Positions 6,707 through 6,882 of a stretch of DNA of 6,882 nucleotides are shown one piece after another; the stretch's first letter is position 1; every line of letters starts with the position of its first letter. Where the stretch lies: contig CAIWSO010000565.1 of NCBI GenBank assembly GCA_903915315.1, positions 1-6,882 on the forward strand, read 5' to 3'. The notes below the pieces were generated by a model that saw only the letters and a program-made list of their open reading frames with translations, did no database searches and was not told the origin of the DNA. A program made the position numbers and the translations under genes. The stretch is from an uncultured Spartobacteria bacterium. Its GTDB lineage: Bacteria; Verrucomicrobiota; Verrucomicrobiia; Chthoniobacterales; Terrimicrobiaceae.

Positions 6707-6882
6707 TTAGCTCTTCTTTAACCTCTCCTTGACCACATCTCCCAGATACTTCTGAACCGTCCGTTTCATGGGACGTGCTCCGAGAGCCTTGGTGATTCCC
6801 TTACGAATCAGCATCTCAACGGTTTCCTCATCCACCGTTAGTTCGATTCCCATGTTCCGGTAACGCTCGATCTCTTCCCCAA
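6707..6882 (-). CDS. C-terminal end of a ClpA/ClpB-type AAA+ ATPase, 5' part outside window
   Basis: On the minus strand, 57 residues are open from the window edge to the stop at 6707-6709. The sequence LTVDEETVEMLIRKGITKAL leads into GARPMKRTVQKYL and ends DVVKERLKKS. G-A-R-P followed by a basic pair and a helix is the sensor-2 region of the second ATPase module of Hsp100/Clp proteins, where the arginine (bases 6773-6775) contacts ATP; the rest is the small alpha-helical D2 subdomain. Such proteins unfold or disaggregate other proteins, and some related AAA+ ATPases occur in mobile and defence loci. The usual glycine-tyrosine pair before GARP is replaced by KGITKAL, so it may be a divergent paralogue and not housekeeping ClpB. 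It is convergent to, and ends nine bases from, the remnant at 6491-6697. Confidence 0.7.
   Translation of the reverse strand, partial: GEEIERYRNMGIELTVDEETVEMLIRKGITKALGARPMKRTVQKYLGDVVKERLKKS

Overview
The window looks like a piece of a bacterial genome of the Verrucomicrobiota/Planctomycetota type, most likely Verrucomicrobiota. The main clue is a very large Asn/Thr/Ser/Gly-rich secreted protein that combines autotransporter-associated beta-strand repeats with a C-terminal PEP-CTERM sorting signal, a pairing that is common in that group. Shine-Dalgarno sequences are weak or absent throughout. The lineage is an inference from gene content, not from a marker gene.

Left part (1-2107): a tightly packed plus-strand mobilization module. 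It holds the 3' part of a relaxase with the H-x-D-x-x-N-x-H-x-H metal-binding motif, a 91-residue protein of unknown function that overlaps the relaxase end, and a VirD4/TraG-type coupling ATPase overlapping the small gene by 14 bases. Together these would nick and recruit DNA for conjugative transfer, so the region was part of an integrative or mobilizable element. The ATPase keeps its membrane anchor, Walker A and Walker B motifs but breaks off soon after the conserved ATQ motif.

Middle part (about 2062-6361): the ATPase frame runs into an AT-rich, palindromic junction, followed by a possible promoter and one 4.2-kb gene. That gene encodes a signal-peptide-bearing, beta-helical surface protein with five recognisable PATR-type repeats and a PEP-CTERM tail, presumably processed by an exosortase. 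Its 5' end contains a perfect 9-bp inverted repeat that makes the true start codon uncertain. Codon usage shifts within the gene near 5100, suggesting a mosaic origin.

Right part (6362-6882): about 345 bases without an intact gene, containing an open, coding-looking stretch without a start (6491-6697) that may be the tail of a disrupted gene. A convergent minus-strand gene end follows, the C-terminus of a ClpA/ClpB-like AAA+ ATPase that continues beyond the window.

The simplest reading is a conjugation/mobilization module broken by acquisition of a surface-protein gene. No transposase, integrase, target-site duplication, tRNA, rRNA or CRISPR array is visible.
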